From assembly GCF_045032955.1 (NCBI RefSeq), contig NZ_JBJFZU010000002.1, positions 682,001 to 746,000 of the forward strand: DNA of 64,000 bases, in the 5' to 3' direction. Below, in pieces: positions 16,900 through 25,360 of the stretch. The notes under the pieces were generated by a model. The model made no database searches. It was not told where the DNA came from and saw only the letters and a program-made list of their open reading frames with translations. This DNA is from Ornithinicoccus sp045032955 (lineage in GTDB: Bacteria > Actinomycetota > Actinomycetes > Actinomycetales > Dermatophilaceae). The translations under genes were made by a program, and so were the position numbers. Numbering within the stretch: position 1 is the first letter of the stretch; each line of letters opens with the position of its first letter.

Positions 16900-18168
16900 A
16901 TGGAACTCTCGACCACTGACGTCTGGATCATGGTGTCGGCAGCGCTGGTGCTGCTCATGACGCCGGGTCTCGCATTCTTCTACGGAGGCCTGGCGCGTGC
17001 CAAGGCCTCCATCAACATGGTGATGATGTCCTTCGTCTCCATCGGGCTCGTCGGTGTCGTCTGGGTCCTCTGGGGATACGGGATGTCCGCCGGCCCGGCC
17101 CTGCTCGGCGGCGTGCTCGGCAACCCGGTGCCGGACTTCGGCCTGGCCAGCTCGGTCGGCACCGGCGACCTGATCGGCATCGGCTTCGGCGCCACCTTCG
17201 CCATCATCACGGTGGCCCTGATCTCGGGCGCGGTCGCCGACCGCACCCGTTTCGTCTCCTGGTCGATCTTCGTGCCGATCTGGGTCACCCTGGTCTACTG
17301 CCCGCTCGCCTTCATGGTGTGGGGCGGCGGACTGCTCTCCGCGGACGGCGCCATCGGCAGCACCTTCGGTGAGGCGATCGACTTCGCCGGCGGCACCGTG
17401 GTCCACATCAACGCCGGTCTGGCCGCCCTGGTCCTCGTCTACATCATCGGCTCGCGCACCGACTTCCGCGCCAAGGGCTTCCACAAGGCGCACAACGTGC
17501 CGCTGCTGATGATCGGCACCGCGATGCTGTGGTTCGGCTGGTTCGGCTTCAACGGTGGTGCCGCGGGCACCGCCGAGGAGGCCGGCCTGATCTGGGTCAA
17601 CACCCTGGTCGCACCCGCCGCCGCGATGCTCGCCTTCCTGGTGACCGAGCGGGTCCGCGACGGTCACGCCACCTCCAGCGGCGCCGCCGCCGGGGTCGTC
17701 GCCGGTCTGGTCGCGATCACCCCCGCGTGCGCCAACGTGTCCCCCCTGGGCGCGCTGGCGCTCGGCATCCTGGCCGGTGCCGGCGCCGCGCTCGCGATCG
17801 GCCTGAAGTACAAGTTCGGGTATGACGACGCGCTCGACGTCGTCGGTGTGCACCTGGTCGCCGGCATCATCGGCACCGTGGCCCTGGGCTTCATCGCCCT
17901 GCCGGTCGACGGCGAGGGTGGTGGCCTGCTCTACGGCGGCGGCGTCGACCAGCTCGTCGCCCAGGTCGTCGCGACGCTGTTCGCGATCGTCTACACCGGG
18001 GTGATGACCACCATCATCGCGCTCGCGATCCACAAGACCATCGGTTTCCGGGTCAGCCCGGAGGACGAGGCCCGCGGGGTCGACCTGTCGGAGCACAGCG
18101 AGTCCGCCTATGCCTTCGGCGATGAGTCCGCCTCCTACGACCCCATCGCCGAGGAGGCCCGCGTCTAG
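16900..18168 (+). CDS. amtB: Ammonium transporter
   Basis: A 422-residue Amt/MEP/Rh channel with about eleven membrane helices. Conserved pieces are TPGLAFFYGGLARAKASINM, VWGGGLLSADGAIGS, the pore histidines in VVHINAGLAALVL (about H169) and VGVHLVAGIIGT (about H318), and the C-terminal cytoplasmic tail after VSPEDEARGVDLSEHSESAY. It imports ammonium under nitrogen limitation. No glnK or glnD follows, unlike the common amtB-glnK arrangement. A ribosome binding site AAGGAGG is at 16888-16894. A strong terminator lies 24 bp after the stop. Confidence 0.96.
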   Translation: MELSTTDVWIMVSAALVLLMTPGLAFFYGGLARAKASINMVMMSFVSIGLVGVVWVLWGYGMSAGPALLGGVLGNPVPDFGLASSVGTGDLIGIGFGATFAIITVALISGAVADRTRFVSWSIFVPIWVTLVYCPLAFMVWGGGLLSADGAIGSTFGEAIDFAGGTVVHINAGLAALVLVYIIGSRTDFRAKGFHKAHNVPLLMIGTAMLWFGWFGFNGGAAGTAEEAGLIWVNTLVAPAAAMLAFLVTERVRDGHATSSGAAAGVVAGLVAITPACANVSPLGALALGILAGAGAALAIGLKYKFGYDDALDVVGVHLVAGIIGTVALGFIALPVDGEGGGLLYGGGVDQLVAQVVATLFAIVYTGVMTTIIALAIHKTIGFRVSPEDEARGVDLSEHSESAYAFGDESASYDPIAEEARV

Positions 18169-18191
18169 TCGCTCGGGGCGACGTAGCGAGC

Positions 18192-18235
18192 CCGAGCGGG
18201 GCACCCACGGCTTAGGCCGGGGGTGCCCCGCTCGG
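18192..18235 (+). terminator. Intrinsic terminator hairpin after amtB
   Basis: A perfect 15-bp stem (18192-18206 with 18221-18235, arms CCGAGCGGGGCACCC and its complement) with a 14-base loop starts 23 bp after the amtB stop. There is no strong U-tract, as is common in high-GC genomes. Confidence 0.75.
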
Positions 18236-18347
18236 CTGTGCGGGGTCGGGGGTCACGGGCGGCCCCGCGAATCGCGTTCGACCCGCGTCGTCCTGGGAGA
18301 TATCCTGAGTTGATCCCGTTCCACCATCGACACACGTGAGGTGCCCC

Positions 18348-18755
18348 GTGCCCACCGGCAAGGTCAGGTTCTACGACGAGGACAAGGGCTTCGGCTTCCT
18401 GTCCAGCGACGAGAACCCCAACGCTGACGTCTACGTGCCGCGCTCCGCGCTGCCCGAGGGTGTCGGCGCGCTCCAGCGGGGCAGCAAGGTCGAGTTCGAC
18501 ATCGTCGCGGGCAAGCGGGGGGACCAGGCGCTGCACGTGCGCCTGATCGACCCGGCGCCCTCGGTGTCCCGAGGCCTCAGCATCCGTGACCGCAAGCCTG
18601 CCGAGGACATGGTGGTCGTGGTCGAGGACCTCATCACCCTGCTCGACCAGGCGTCCACGTCGCTGCGCCGCGGCCACTACCCGGACCGCTCCCACGGAGC
18701 GGCGATGGGCAAGGCCCTGCGCGCGGTCGCCGACCAGTTCGAGGCAGGGAAGTAG
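18348..18755 (+). CDS. Cold-shock-domain protein with C-terminal extension
   Basis: A 135-residue protein. Residues 1-66 are a cold-shock domain with the RNA-binding motifs KGFGFLSSDE (RNP1-like) and DVYVPRSAL (RNP2-like). The rest (VEDLITLLDQASTSLRRGHYPD and following) is a helical extension not found in short CspA proteins but usual in a longer actinobacterial variant. It likely binds single-stranded RNA or DNA. GTG 18348 gives the normal VPTGKVRFYDE start. It is followed 5 bp later by the DUF3027 gene, which suggests co-expression. Confidence 0.88.
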   Translation: MPTGKVRFYDEDKGFGFLSSDENPNADVYVPRSALPEGVGALQRGSKVEFDIVAGKRGDQALHVRLIDPAPSVSRGLSIRDRKPAEDMVVVVEDLITLLDQASTSLRRGHYPDRSHGAAMGKALRAVADQFEAGK

Positions 18756-18760
18756 ACCGC

Positions 18761-19507
18761 ATGCCGACCCCCAAGATCGACACCATGCTCTCCGGGGCTG
18801 TCGAGGTGGCCCTGGCCGCCGCGCAGGAGATCGGCGAGCCGGGGACGGTCGGCGAGCACCTCGGGGCGGTCGCCGAGGGCGACCGTCTGGTGACCCACTA
18901 CTTCACCTGCACGGCGAGCGGCTACCCCGGCTGGCGCTGGGCGGTCACCCTGTCCCGGGTGCCGCGGGCGCGCCGGGCCACCATCAACGAGGTGCACCTG
19001 GTGGCCGGCGAGGGGGCCCTGCTGTCCCCGGAGTGGCTGCCGTACGCGGACCGGCTGGCGCCCGGCGACATCGGCCCGGGGGACCGTACCCCGTTCACCG
19101 AGGACGACCCGCACCTCGAGGCCGGTTTCGAGGCCACCGGGGAGGAGGACGTCGACGAGGTCGCGCTCTGGGAGCTCGGGCTCGGACGGCCGCGGGTGCT
19201 CTCCGCCGAGGGCCGTGACGCGGCCGCCACCCGGTGGAACGAGGGCGAGCACGGCGCCGGCAGCGAGAGCGCCCGTCAGGCCCCGGCCCCCTGCCGCACG
19301 TGCGGGTTCTTCCTGCCGCTCGCCGGCGCGCTCCGGGCGAACTTCGGCATCTGCGCCAGCGCCTGGTCCCCGGCCGACGGCACCGTCGTCGCTCTCGACT
19401 TCGGCTGCGGGGCGCACAGCGAGATCGACGTCGAGAAGCGGGCGGCCGAGAAGATCGACCCCCCGGTGCTGGACGAGGAGAACGAGCTCGTCTTCAGCGA
19501 GCTCTGA
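18761..19507 (+). CDS. DUF3027 domain protein
   Basis: A 248-residue protein with the pattern of the actinobacterial DUF3027 family: YPGWRWAVTLSRVPRAR near the middle, WLPYADRLAPGDIGPGD, and a cysteine pair in PCRTCGFFLPLAGALRANFGICA plus FGCGAHSEID, which may bind zinc. The function is unknown. It lies 5 bp after the cold-shock gene. Its last 14 bases overlap the end of the convergent DUF2530 gene. Confidence 0.85.
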   Translation: MPTPKIDTMLSGAVEVALAAAQEIGEPGTVGEHLGAVAEGDRLVTHYFTCTASGYPGWRWAVTLSRVPRARRATINEVHLVAGEGALLSPEWLPYADRLAPGDIGPGDRTPFTEDDPHLEAGFEATGEEDVDEVALWELGLGRPRVLSAEGRDAAATRWNEGEHGAGSESARQAPAPCRTCGFFLPLAGALRANFGICASAWSPADGTVVALDFGCGAHSEIDVEKRAAEKIDPPVLDEENELVFSEL

Positions 19508-19727
19508 GCCCGAGGTGGGCCAGGGTGCCCAGGGCCATCCCGGCCACCGGCACCCATACCCACCATCCGTCCCCCGGACCGGGTAGGCCCGGCACCAGCA
19601 GCAGCACCGCCAGCACGACCGCCCACGCCAGCACGCCGACCGTGAGGACGGTCGTCGTCCGGAGCCCGACCTCGGGCACGCGCACCTCGTGGTGCCGCTG
19701 GTCAGGGTGCTCGGCGGGGGTCGTCAC
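19494..19727 (-). CDS. Small membrane protein, DUF2530-like
   Basis: A 77-residue protein with two hydrophobic segments (TTVLTVGVLAWAVVLAVLLL and WWVWVPVAGMALGTLAHLGL) joined by a short Gly/Pro turn. This size and layout match DUF2530 proteins, which have no known function. It starts at ATG 19727, 18 bp from the divergent permease gene start, so the two share a very short promoter region. It is convergent with DUF3027 and overlaps it by 14 bases. Confidence 0.7.
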   Translation of the reverse strand: MTTPAEHPDQRHHEVRVPEVGLRTTTVLTVGVLAWAVVLAVLLLVPGLPGPGDGWWVWVPVAGMALGTLAHLGLRAR

Positions 19728-19745
19728 AGCACTACGCTAACCCCC

Positions 19746-21206
19746 ATGTCGACGACCGCGCGTGACACGCGCCCGCCCTTCCTCGACCGCTTCTTCCAGA
19801 TCTCCGAGCGTGGCTCGACGCCGGCGCGCGAGATCCGCGGTGGTCTGGCCACATTCTTCACGATGGCCTACATCGTGGTGCTGAACCCGTTGATCATCGG
19901 CACCGTGCCCGACGGCACCGGGGAGCTGCTCGCCGGGGGCGACCTGGCGGTCATCGCGGCCTGCACCGCACTCATCGCCGGGCTGCTGTCCATCCTGATG
20001 GGGATGTTCGCCAACTACCCGCTGGCGCTGGCGACCGGCCTCGGGCTGAACGCCTTCGTGGCCTACGGCATCGCGAGCCTGGACGGGATGACCTGGGCCG
20101 ACGCGATGGGCCTGGTGGTGCTGGAGGGGATCATCATCCTGGTGCTGGTGCTCACCGGGTTCCGGGAGGCGGTCTTCCGTGCCGTCCCCACCCAGCTCAA
20201 GACCGCGATCAGCGTCGGCATCGGCCTGTTCATCACCATCATCGGCCTGGTCGACGCCGGGGTGGTCCGCCGCCCCGCCGCCGGACCGGTGCCGGTCGAG
20301 CTCGGGGTCGGCGGCTTCCTGGCCGGCTGGCCCACGGTCGTCTTCCTGGTGGGGCTGTTCTCGATCGCGGTGCTGATGGCGCTGCGGGTGCAGGGAGCGA
20401 TCCTCTACGGCATCGTCGGCGGCACGGTGCTCGCCATCGTCGTCGAGGCGATCTTCGAGATCGGCCCGCAGGCGCAGGACGGCTCCAACCCGACCGGCTG
20501 GGGGCTGGGGGTGCCCGCGCTGCCGGACAGCGTGGTGGCAGCCCCGAACTTCTCCCTGCTCGGGGAGTTCAGCCTGCTCGGCTCGGTGGAGGCGATCGGG
20601 TTCACCGCCCTCTTCCTGCTCGTCTTCACCCTGATGCTGGCCGACTTCTTCGACACCATGGGCACGATGGTGGCGGTCGGGGCGGAGGCCGGGCTGCTGG
20701 ACGAGGACGGCAACCCGCCGCGCACCCGGCAGATCCTCGTCGTCGACTCGATCGGCGCGATCGCCGGCGGTGCCGGTGGGGTGAGCAGCAACACGTCCTA
20801 CATCGAGTCCGCCTCCGGCGTCGGCGAGGGCGCGCGCACGGGGTTGGCCTCGGTGGTGACCGGGGTGCTCTTCCTGCTGACCACGTTCCTGTCGCCGCTG
20901 GTCGCGGTGGTCCCGCACGAGGCCGCCACCCCGGCGCTGGTGGTGGTCGGCTTCCTGATGATGCAGCAGGTCGTCGGGATCGACTGGGACGACATGGAGA
21001 TCGCCTTCCCGGCGTTCCTGACGATCGTCTTCATGCCGTTCACCTACTCCATCACGGCCGGTATCGGCGCCGGCTTCGTCTCCTGGGTGCTGCTGCAGGT
21101 GGTGCGCGGCAAGGGCCGTGGGGTGCACCCGCTGATGTGGCTCGTCGGGGTGCTGTTCCTGGTCTACTTCGGGATCGACCCGATCCGCGGTCTGCTCGGC
21201 GTCTGA
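19746..21206 (+). CDS. NCS2-family purine permease (AzgA-like)
   Basis: A 486-residue transporter with about 12-14 membrane segments. ERGSTPAREIRGGLATFFTMAYIVVLNPLI is the AzgA-type N-terminal signature, and MGMFANYPLALATGLGLNAFVAY, LADFFDTMGTMVAVG and SSNTSYIESASGVGEGARTG are conserved NCS2 pieces. AzgA proteins import adenine, guanine or hypoxanthine with protons. ATG 19746 was chosen as the first codon after the short divergent spacer. The exact purine cannot be told from sequence. Confidence 0.9.
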   Translation: MSTTARDTRPPFLDRFFQISERGSTPAREIRGGLATFFTMAYIVVLNPLIIGTVPDGTGELLAGGDLAVIAACTALIAGLLSILMGMFANYPLALATGLGLNAFVAYGIASLDGMTWADAMGLVVLEGIIILVLVLTGFREAVFRAVPTQLKTAISVGIGLFITIIGLVDAGVVRRPAAGPVPVELGVGGFLAGWPTVVFLVGLFSIAVLMALRVQGAILYGIVGGTVLAIVVEAIFEIGPQAQDGSNPTGWGLGVPALPDSVVAAPNFSLLGEFSLLGSVEAIGFTALFLLVFTLMLADFFDTMGTMVAVGAEAGLLDEDGNPPRTRQILVVDSIGAIAGGAGGVSSNTSYIESASGVGEGARTGLASVVTGVLFLLTTFLSPLVAVVPHEAATPALVVVGFLMMQQVVGIDWDDMEIAFPAFLTIVFMPFTYSITAGIGAGFVSWVLLQVVRGKGRGVHPLMWLVGVLFLVYFGIDPIRGLLGV

Positions 21207-21238
21207 GCCCGCCCGCGCCCTTACCGGGCCACCGGGGT

Positions 21239-21274
21239 GATCGTTAGCCGAGGTAATGAGATAGGCTAACGATC
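21239..21274 (+). promoter_or_regulatory. Palindromic operator overlapping the start of the MarR gene
   Basis: A perfect 11-bp inverted repeat: GATCGTTAGCC at 21239-21249 and its complement at 21264-21274, separated by 14 bases. The right arm ends 2 bases before the ATG of the MarR gene. A plausible -10 (TAGGCT, 21262-21267) lies inside, so the mRNA may be leaderless and binding of the encoded regulator would block transcription. This is the classic layout of an autorepressing MarR operon. Confidence 0.75.
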
Positions 21275-21276
21275 GT

Positions 21277-21723
21277 ATGCCTGACGCCGATCCCCTCACC
21301 GCAGCGTTGGCGCACGACCTCCGGATCGCCTGTATGCGGGTGGCGCGGAAGGTGCGCTTCGACGCCGACAACACCATCGCCCCGCACCGCTTCAGCGTGC
21401 TGGTCCGGCTGCACGACCGGCCCCGGACCCTCGGGGAGCTGGCCGCCATCGAGCAGGTCAGCGCTCCGAGCATCAGCCGCACCGTCGCCCAGCTGCACGA
21501 GCAGGGGTATGTCGACCGCGCCCCCGACCCGGACGACGGCCGGCTGGTGCACCTCTCGCTCACCGACGCGGGCCGTGAGGTCGTGGACCGGGAGCGGGCG
21601 CTGCGGGACGCCTGGATGGCGGCCCGCCTGGAGGGCCTGTCCGAGGGGGACCGCGAGCTGCTGCGCAAGGCGGCCGTGCTCATCGAGCAGGTGCTGGACG
21701 CGGACGGCAGGGAGTCCCGATGA
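21277..21723 (+). CDS. MarR-family transcriptional regulator
   Basis: A 148-residue winged-helix protein. RFSVLVRLHDRPRTLGELAAIEQVSAPSIS is the helix-turn-helix, and DPDDGRLVHLSLTDAGREVVDRER is the wing and following helix typical of MarR. Its ATG follows directly on a palindromic operator, so autoregulation is likely. It overlaps the MFS transporter gene by 4 bases (ATGA), which suggests it controls that transporter. The inducing compound is not predictable. Confidence 0.92.
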   Translation: MPDADPLTAALAHDLRIACMRVARKVRFDADNTIAPHRFSVLVRLHDRPRTLGELAAIEQVSAPSISRTVAQLHEQGYVDRAPDPDDGRLVHLSLTDAGREVVDRERALRDAWMAARLEGLSEGDRELLRKAAVLIEQVLDADGRESR

Positions 21724-23000
21724 GCGCGATGTTCTCCGCGCTCTCGGTACGCAACTACCGGATCTACGCCGCCGGTGCGATCGTCTCCAACACCGGCACC
21801 TGGATGGGCCGGGTGGCCCAGGACTGGGTGGTGCTGACCGAGCTGACCGACAACTCCGCGCAGGCGCTGGGCATCGTCACCGGGCTGCAGTTCCTGCCGA
21901 TCCTGCTCTTCACACCGTTCGCGGGGGCGATCAGCGACAACTTCCCCAAGCGCCGGGTGATGCTCATCAGCCAGTCCGCGATGGCGTTCTTCGCGGTGCT
22001 CATGGGGGTCGCCGTGCTCACCGGGCACATGCAGCTCTGGCACATGTTCGTGCTCGCCTTCCTGTCCGGCACCGCGGCCGCCGTCGACGCCCCGGCCCGC
22101 CAGTCCTTCGTCTCCGAGATGGTGCCGAAGGCCAAGCTGACAAACGCCGTCGGCCTCAACTCGGCCAGCTTCCACTCCGGGCGGCTGCTGGGCCCGGGCG
22201 TCGCCGGCCTGCTGATCGCGGCCTTCGGCACCGGCCCCACGCTGCTGCTCAACGCGCTCACCTTCGTGGCGGTGATCGTGGCCCTGCTGATGCTGGACCC
22301 CCGCCAGCTGTCCAGCAAGCCGCGGACCGGGGAGCGGGGTCGGGTGCGCGAGGGCATCGCCTACGTGCGCGGTCGACCGGACATCATGCTGATCCTGGTC
22401 ATCGCCTTCATGCACGGCACGTTCGGGATGAACTTCCAGCTCTTCAACGCGCTGATGTCGACCGAGGCCTTCGACAAGGACGTGACCGAGTTCGGCATCA
22501 CCGGCTCCATCATGGCCATCGGCTCGCTCGCCGGCGCCCTGATGGCAGCGCGCCGGGAGCGTCCCCGCTGGCGGCTGCTGCTGGGGTCGCTGGCCGCGTT
22601 CGCGCTGTGCACCCTGCTGCTGGCCTTCTCGCCCAGCTTCACCCTCTACACGCTGCTGCTCATCCCCACCGGGTTCTTCGCGCTGAACGTCATGGTCAGC
22701 GCCAACTCGATGGTCCAGCTGACCGTCGACCAGCACGTCCGGGGCCGGGTGATGGCCCTGTACATGACGATCTTCATGGGGGGGACGCCCCTCGGGGCGC
22801 CCTTCCTGGGGTGGTTCGCCGAGCAGTTCGGGCCCCGGGCTGTCATCCTCATCGCCACCGTGATGTGCGGCGGCACCGCGATCCTTGCGACCATCTACGT
22901 CATGCGCCACGACCAGCTCCGGCTCCGCTTCCGTGCGACCTGGCCGCGGCCGGTCCACCTGGTCCGGATGACCGAGCCCCTCCCCGAGAAAGTGACTTGA
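21720..23000 (+). CDS. MFS transporter, probable drug or metabolite exporter
   Basis: A 426-residue protein with about 12 membrane segments. It begins FSALSVRNYRIYAAGAIVSNTGTWMGR, typical of the DHA3-like/EntS-type MFS branch (PF05977), and has FAGAISDNFPKRRVMLIS as the MFS loop signature, repeated in weaker form at FGITGSIMAIGSLAGAL. Coupling to a MarR regulator with a strong operator points to export of a toxic compound. Substrate unknown. The start ATG 21720 overlaps the regulator stop. Confidence 0.9.
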   Translation: MSAMFSALSVRNYRIYAAGAIVSNTGTWMGRVAQDWVVLTELTDNSAQALGIVTGLQFLPILLFTPFAGAISDNFPKRRVMLISQSAMAFFAVLMGVAVLTGHMQLWHMFVLAFLSGTAAAVDAPARQSFVSEMVPKAKLTNAVGLNSASFHSGRLLGPGVAGLLIAAFGTGPTLLLNALTFVAVIVALLMLDPRQLSSKPRTGERGRVREGIAYVRGRPDIMLILVIAFMHGTFGMNFQLFNALMSTEAFDKDVTEFGITGSIMAIGSLAGALMAARRERPRWRLLLGSLAAFALCTLLLAFSPSFTLYTLLLIPTGFFALNVMVSANSMVQLTVDQHVRGRVMALYMTIFMGGTPLGAPFLGWFAEQFGPRAVILIATVMCGGTAILATIYVMRHDQLRLRFRATWPRPVHLVRMTEPLPEKVT

Positions 23001-23002
23001 GC

Positions 23003-23086
23003 ATGAGTGCCCGCACCCGCCGTGTCGTCGTCCTGCTGGCCCTGGCCGCCCTGGTCCTGGTCCCCGTCCTCGCGACCCTGGGCTGA
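23003..23086 (+). CDS. Possible 27-residue single-span membrane peptide
   Basis: A tiny frame starts with ATG 2 bases after the MFS stop and ends 3 bases before the GGT-like start. It encodes MSARTRRVVVLLALAALVLV followed by seven more residues. That is a basic N-terminus followed by one hydrophobic helix, which is the form of many bacterial small membrane proteins. Tight packing between two genes supports translation, but there is no strong ribosome binding site. It could instead be a chance frame. Confidence 0.45.
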   Translation: MSARTRRVVVLLALAALVLVPVLATLG

Positions 23087-23089
23087 GCC

Positions 23090-24904
23090 ATGACCTTCAC
23101 CACCAGGCCCACCCTCACCGGCACCCTCGGGATGGTCTCCAGCACGCACTGGCTCGCCTCCCAGGCCGGGATGGCGATGCTCGAGCAGGGCGGCAACGCC
23201 GCCGACGGTGCCGTCGCCGCCGGCTTCGTCCTGCAGGTCGTCGAGCCGCACCTCAACGGACCTGGCGGGGACCTGCCGCTGATCGTCGCCGGTGGCGACG
23301 ACCCCGCACCGCGGGTGCTCTGCGGGCAGGGGCCGGCCCCTGCCGGTGCCACCCCGGAGCACTTCGCCGCCGCCGGTCTCGACCGGGTGCCCGGCTCAGG
23401 GCCGTTGGCCACCGCGGTGCCCGGTGCGGTCGACGCCTGGCTGACGCTGCTGCGGGACCGCGGCACCCTGTCCGCACGGACGGTCCTGGCCCCCGCCGTG
23501 CACTACGCCCGGCACGGGCACCCTGTGCTGGAGCGGGTCAGTGCCACCATCGACCGGGTCAGCGACCTCTTCACCCAGGACTGGCACACCTCCGCGCAGC
23601 AGTGGCTGGTCGACGGCGCCGCCCCGCAGCCGGGGTCGCTGGTGACCAACCACGCCTGGGCCGACACCCTGGACCGGCTGCTCGCCGAGGAGGACGCCGC
23701 CGGTCGCGGGGGTGGTGGTCGTGAAGCCGGTATTGACGCCGTGCTCCGTGCCTGGCGTCAGGGCTTCGTCGCCGAGGCCATCGGTGCCTTCGCCCGCCGG
23801 GCCTTCCGGCACAGCGGTGGCGCCGTGCTGCCGGGCGTGATCACCGCCCAGGACGTGACGTCCTTCGAGGCGACCTGGGAGGAGCCGGTCACCACCCAGT
23901 GGCGTGGCCACACGATCGCCAAGACCGGTACCTGGGGGCAGGGCCCGACCCTGCTCCAGGCGCTCGGGATGGCGGACGAGGCGACGGGCGCGGGAGCCGA
24001 CCTGGACCTGGACACCGTCGAAGGCGTGCACACCCTGGTCGAGGCGTGGAAGCTGGCGATGGCCGACCGGGAGGCCTGGTTCGGCGACAGCGCCGGCGCC
24101 GACGCGGTGCCTGCGACCGAGCTGCTGGCCGCCGACTACCTCACCCAGCGGGCCTCGCTCATCGAGCAGCAGGCATCCCGGGAGCTGCGCCCCGGCTCGC
24201 CCGGCGGTCGCAGCCCGCGGTTGGCCGAGCAGGCCCTCCGGGCGCAGGCCGGCACGGTGGACGGTGCTGCCGACGCCTCGACCGGCGAGCCCACGGTGCA
24301 GCGGGACGGTGACACCCGCGGTGACACCTGCCACGTCGACGTCGTGGACCGCTGGGGGATGCTGGTCTCGGCGACCCCGAGCGGCGGCTGGCTGCAGTCC
24401 AGCCCGTTCATCCCCGAGCTCGGTCTGGCCCTCGGCAGCCGGTTGCAGATGATGTGGCTCGAGCAGGGGCTGCCCAGCTCGCTGATCCCGGGTCGGCGGC
24501 CCCGCACCACCTTGTCGCCGACCCTGGTGCTGCGCGACGGCGTACCGGTCCTGGCCTGCGGCACCCCTGGCGGTGACCAGCAGGACCAGTGGCAGAGCGT
24601 CTTCCTCGTCCGGCACCTGGTCGGCGGGGAAGGCCTGCAGCAGGCCGTGGACTCGCCGGTCTTCCACACCACGAGCTTCCCCGGTTCGTTCCACCCCCGG
24701 GCCAGCGAGCCCGGCGTGCTGGTGGCCGAGTCCCGGCTCGGCGACGACGTGCTGGACGGGCTGCGCGCCCGCGGGCACCAGGTCCTCGACCAGGGTCCGT
24801 GGAGCCTGGGGCGGATGTGCGCGGTCGCGCGCGACCCGGAGAACGGGCTGGTCAGCGCGGCGGCCAACCCCCGGGGAATGCAGGGGTATGCCGTCGGGCG
24901 TTGA
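23090..24904 (+). CDS. Gamma-glutamyltransferase-like Ntn hydrolase, no signal peptide
   Basis: A 604-residue member of the GGT superfamily. The N-terminal half has LASQAGMAMLEQGGNAADGAVAAGFVLQVVEPHLNGPGGD. The small subunit starts at GDTCHVDVVDRWGMLVSATPSGGW (about residue 408), where the threonine after GD is the expected autoprocessing nucleophile. SSLIPGRRPRTTLSPTLVL and TPGGDQQDQWQSVFLVRHLV are also conserved. Classical GGTs are exported, but no signal peptide is visible, so this one is probably cytoplasmic and may act on another gamma-glutamyl or amide substrate. It follows the MFS gene and the small peptide. Confidence 0.88.
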   Translation: MTFTTRPTLTGTLGMVSSTHWLASQAGMAMLEQGGNAADGAVAAGFVLQVVEPHLNGPGGDLPLIVAGGDDPAPRVLCGQGPAPAGATPEHFAAAGLDRVPGSGPLATAVPGAVDAWLTLLRDRGTLSARTVLAPAVHYARHGHPVLERVSATIDRVSDLFTQDWHTSAQQWLVDGAAPQPGSLVTNHAWADTLDRLLAEEDAAGRGGGGREAGIDAVLRAWRQGFVAEAIGAFARRAFRHSGGAVLPGVITAQDVTSFEATWEEPVTTQWRGHTIAKTGTWGQGPTLLQALGMADEATGAGADLDLDTVEGVHTLVEAWKLAMADREAWFGDSAGADAVPATELLAADYLTQRASLIEQQASRELRPGSPGGRSPRLAEQALRAQAGTVDGAADASTGEPTVQRDGDTRGDTCHVDVVDRWGMLVSATPSGGWLQSSPFIPELGLALGSRLQMMWLEQGLPSSLIPGRRPRTTLSPTLVLRDGVPVLACGTPGGDQQDQWQSVFLVRHLVGGEGLQQAVDSPVFHTTSFPGSFHPRASEPGVLVAESRLGDDVLDGLRARGHQVLDQGPWSLGRMCAVARDPENGLVSAAANPRGMQGYAVGR

Positions 24905-24961
24905 CCTGAGCAGGCGCCACCTACGCTGGTGGTGCATCCCGACGGACCCAGGAGGACATTC

Positions 24962-25360
24962 GTGCCCGGAGGCAAGACACGTCTGGCGCGTCAGGCGATC
25001 AAGTACGGCCCCGTCGTCTACGCCCTCGCGCAGCGCTACGGCCCCCAGGTCGTGGACCAGATCCTCAAGCAGCGCGAGCCCGCCCAGCGGATGGTGCAGG
25101 AGCGGGCGGCGAAGGCGCGGTCCAACCCGCGCAAGCACGCCCTGGCGCACGCCGAGACGGTGGTCGAGGGCTCGCTGCAGCAGGTCTTCCACCGCGGGCA
25201 GCCCTACTGGGTCGTCTTCTCGCGCAACGAGCCGGTCGGGGTGCACCCGCACACCGACGCCCCCTTCGACACGCTGCTGCTGAACACCGACCCCGGCAAG
25301 CGGCAGACCCCGGACGCCCTGCGGCGCACGGTGCACCTTCCCCGACGGCCCGGGCGATGA
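24962..25360 (+). CDS. Conserved hypothetical protein
   Basis: A 132-residue basic protein starting at GTG 24962 with AGGAGG at 24950-24955 as its ribosome binding site. The N-terminal half is helical and charged (AIKYGPVVYALAQRYGPQVVDQILKQ). The C-terminal part (QVFHRGQPYWVVFSRNEPVGVHPHTDAPFDTLL) looks like a small beta domain. I do not recognise a named family. Its stop overlaps the pdxH ATG by 4 bases, so it is translated together with the vitamin B6 enzyme. Confidence 0.75.
   Translation: MPGGKTRLARQAIKYGPVVYALAQRYGPQVVDQILKQREPAQRMVQERAAKARSNPRKHALAHAETVVEGSLQQVFHRGQPYWVVFSRNEPVGVHPHTDAPFDTLLLNTDPGKRQTPDALRRTVHLPRRPGR

Noticed and set aside
19737..22958. 1,073-codon open frame on the minus strand
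   Set aside because: It is antisense to the purine permease, MarR and MFS genes, has no domain and is rich in Gln, His and Gly, which is the usual shadow in high-GC DNA.
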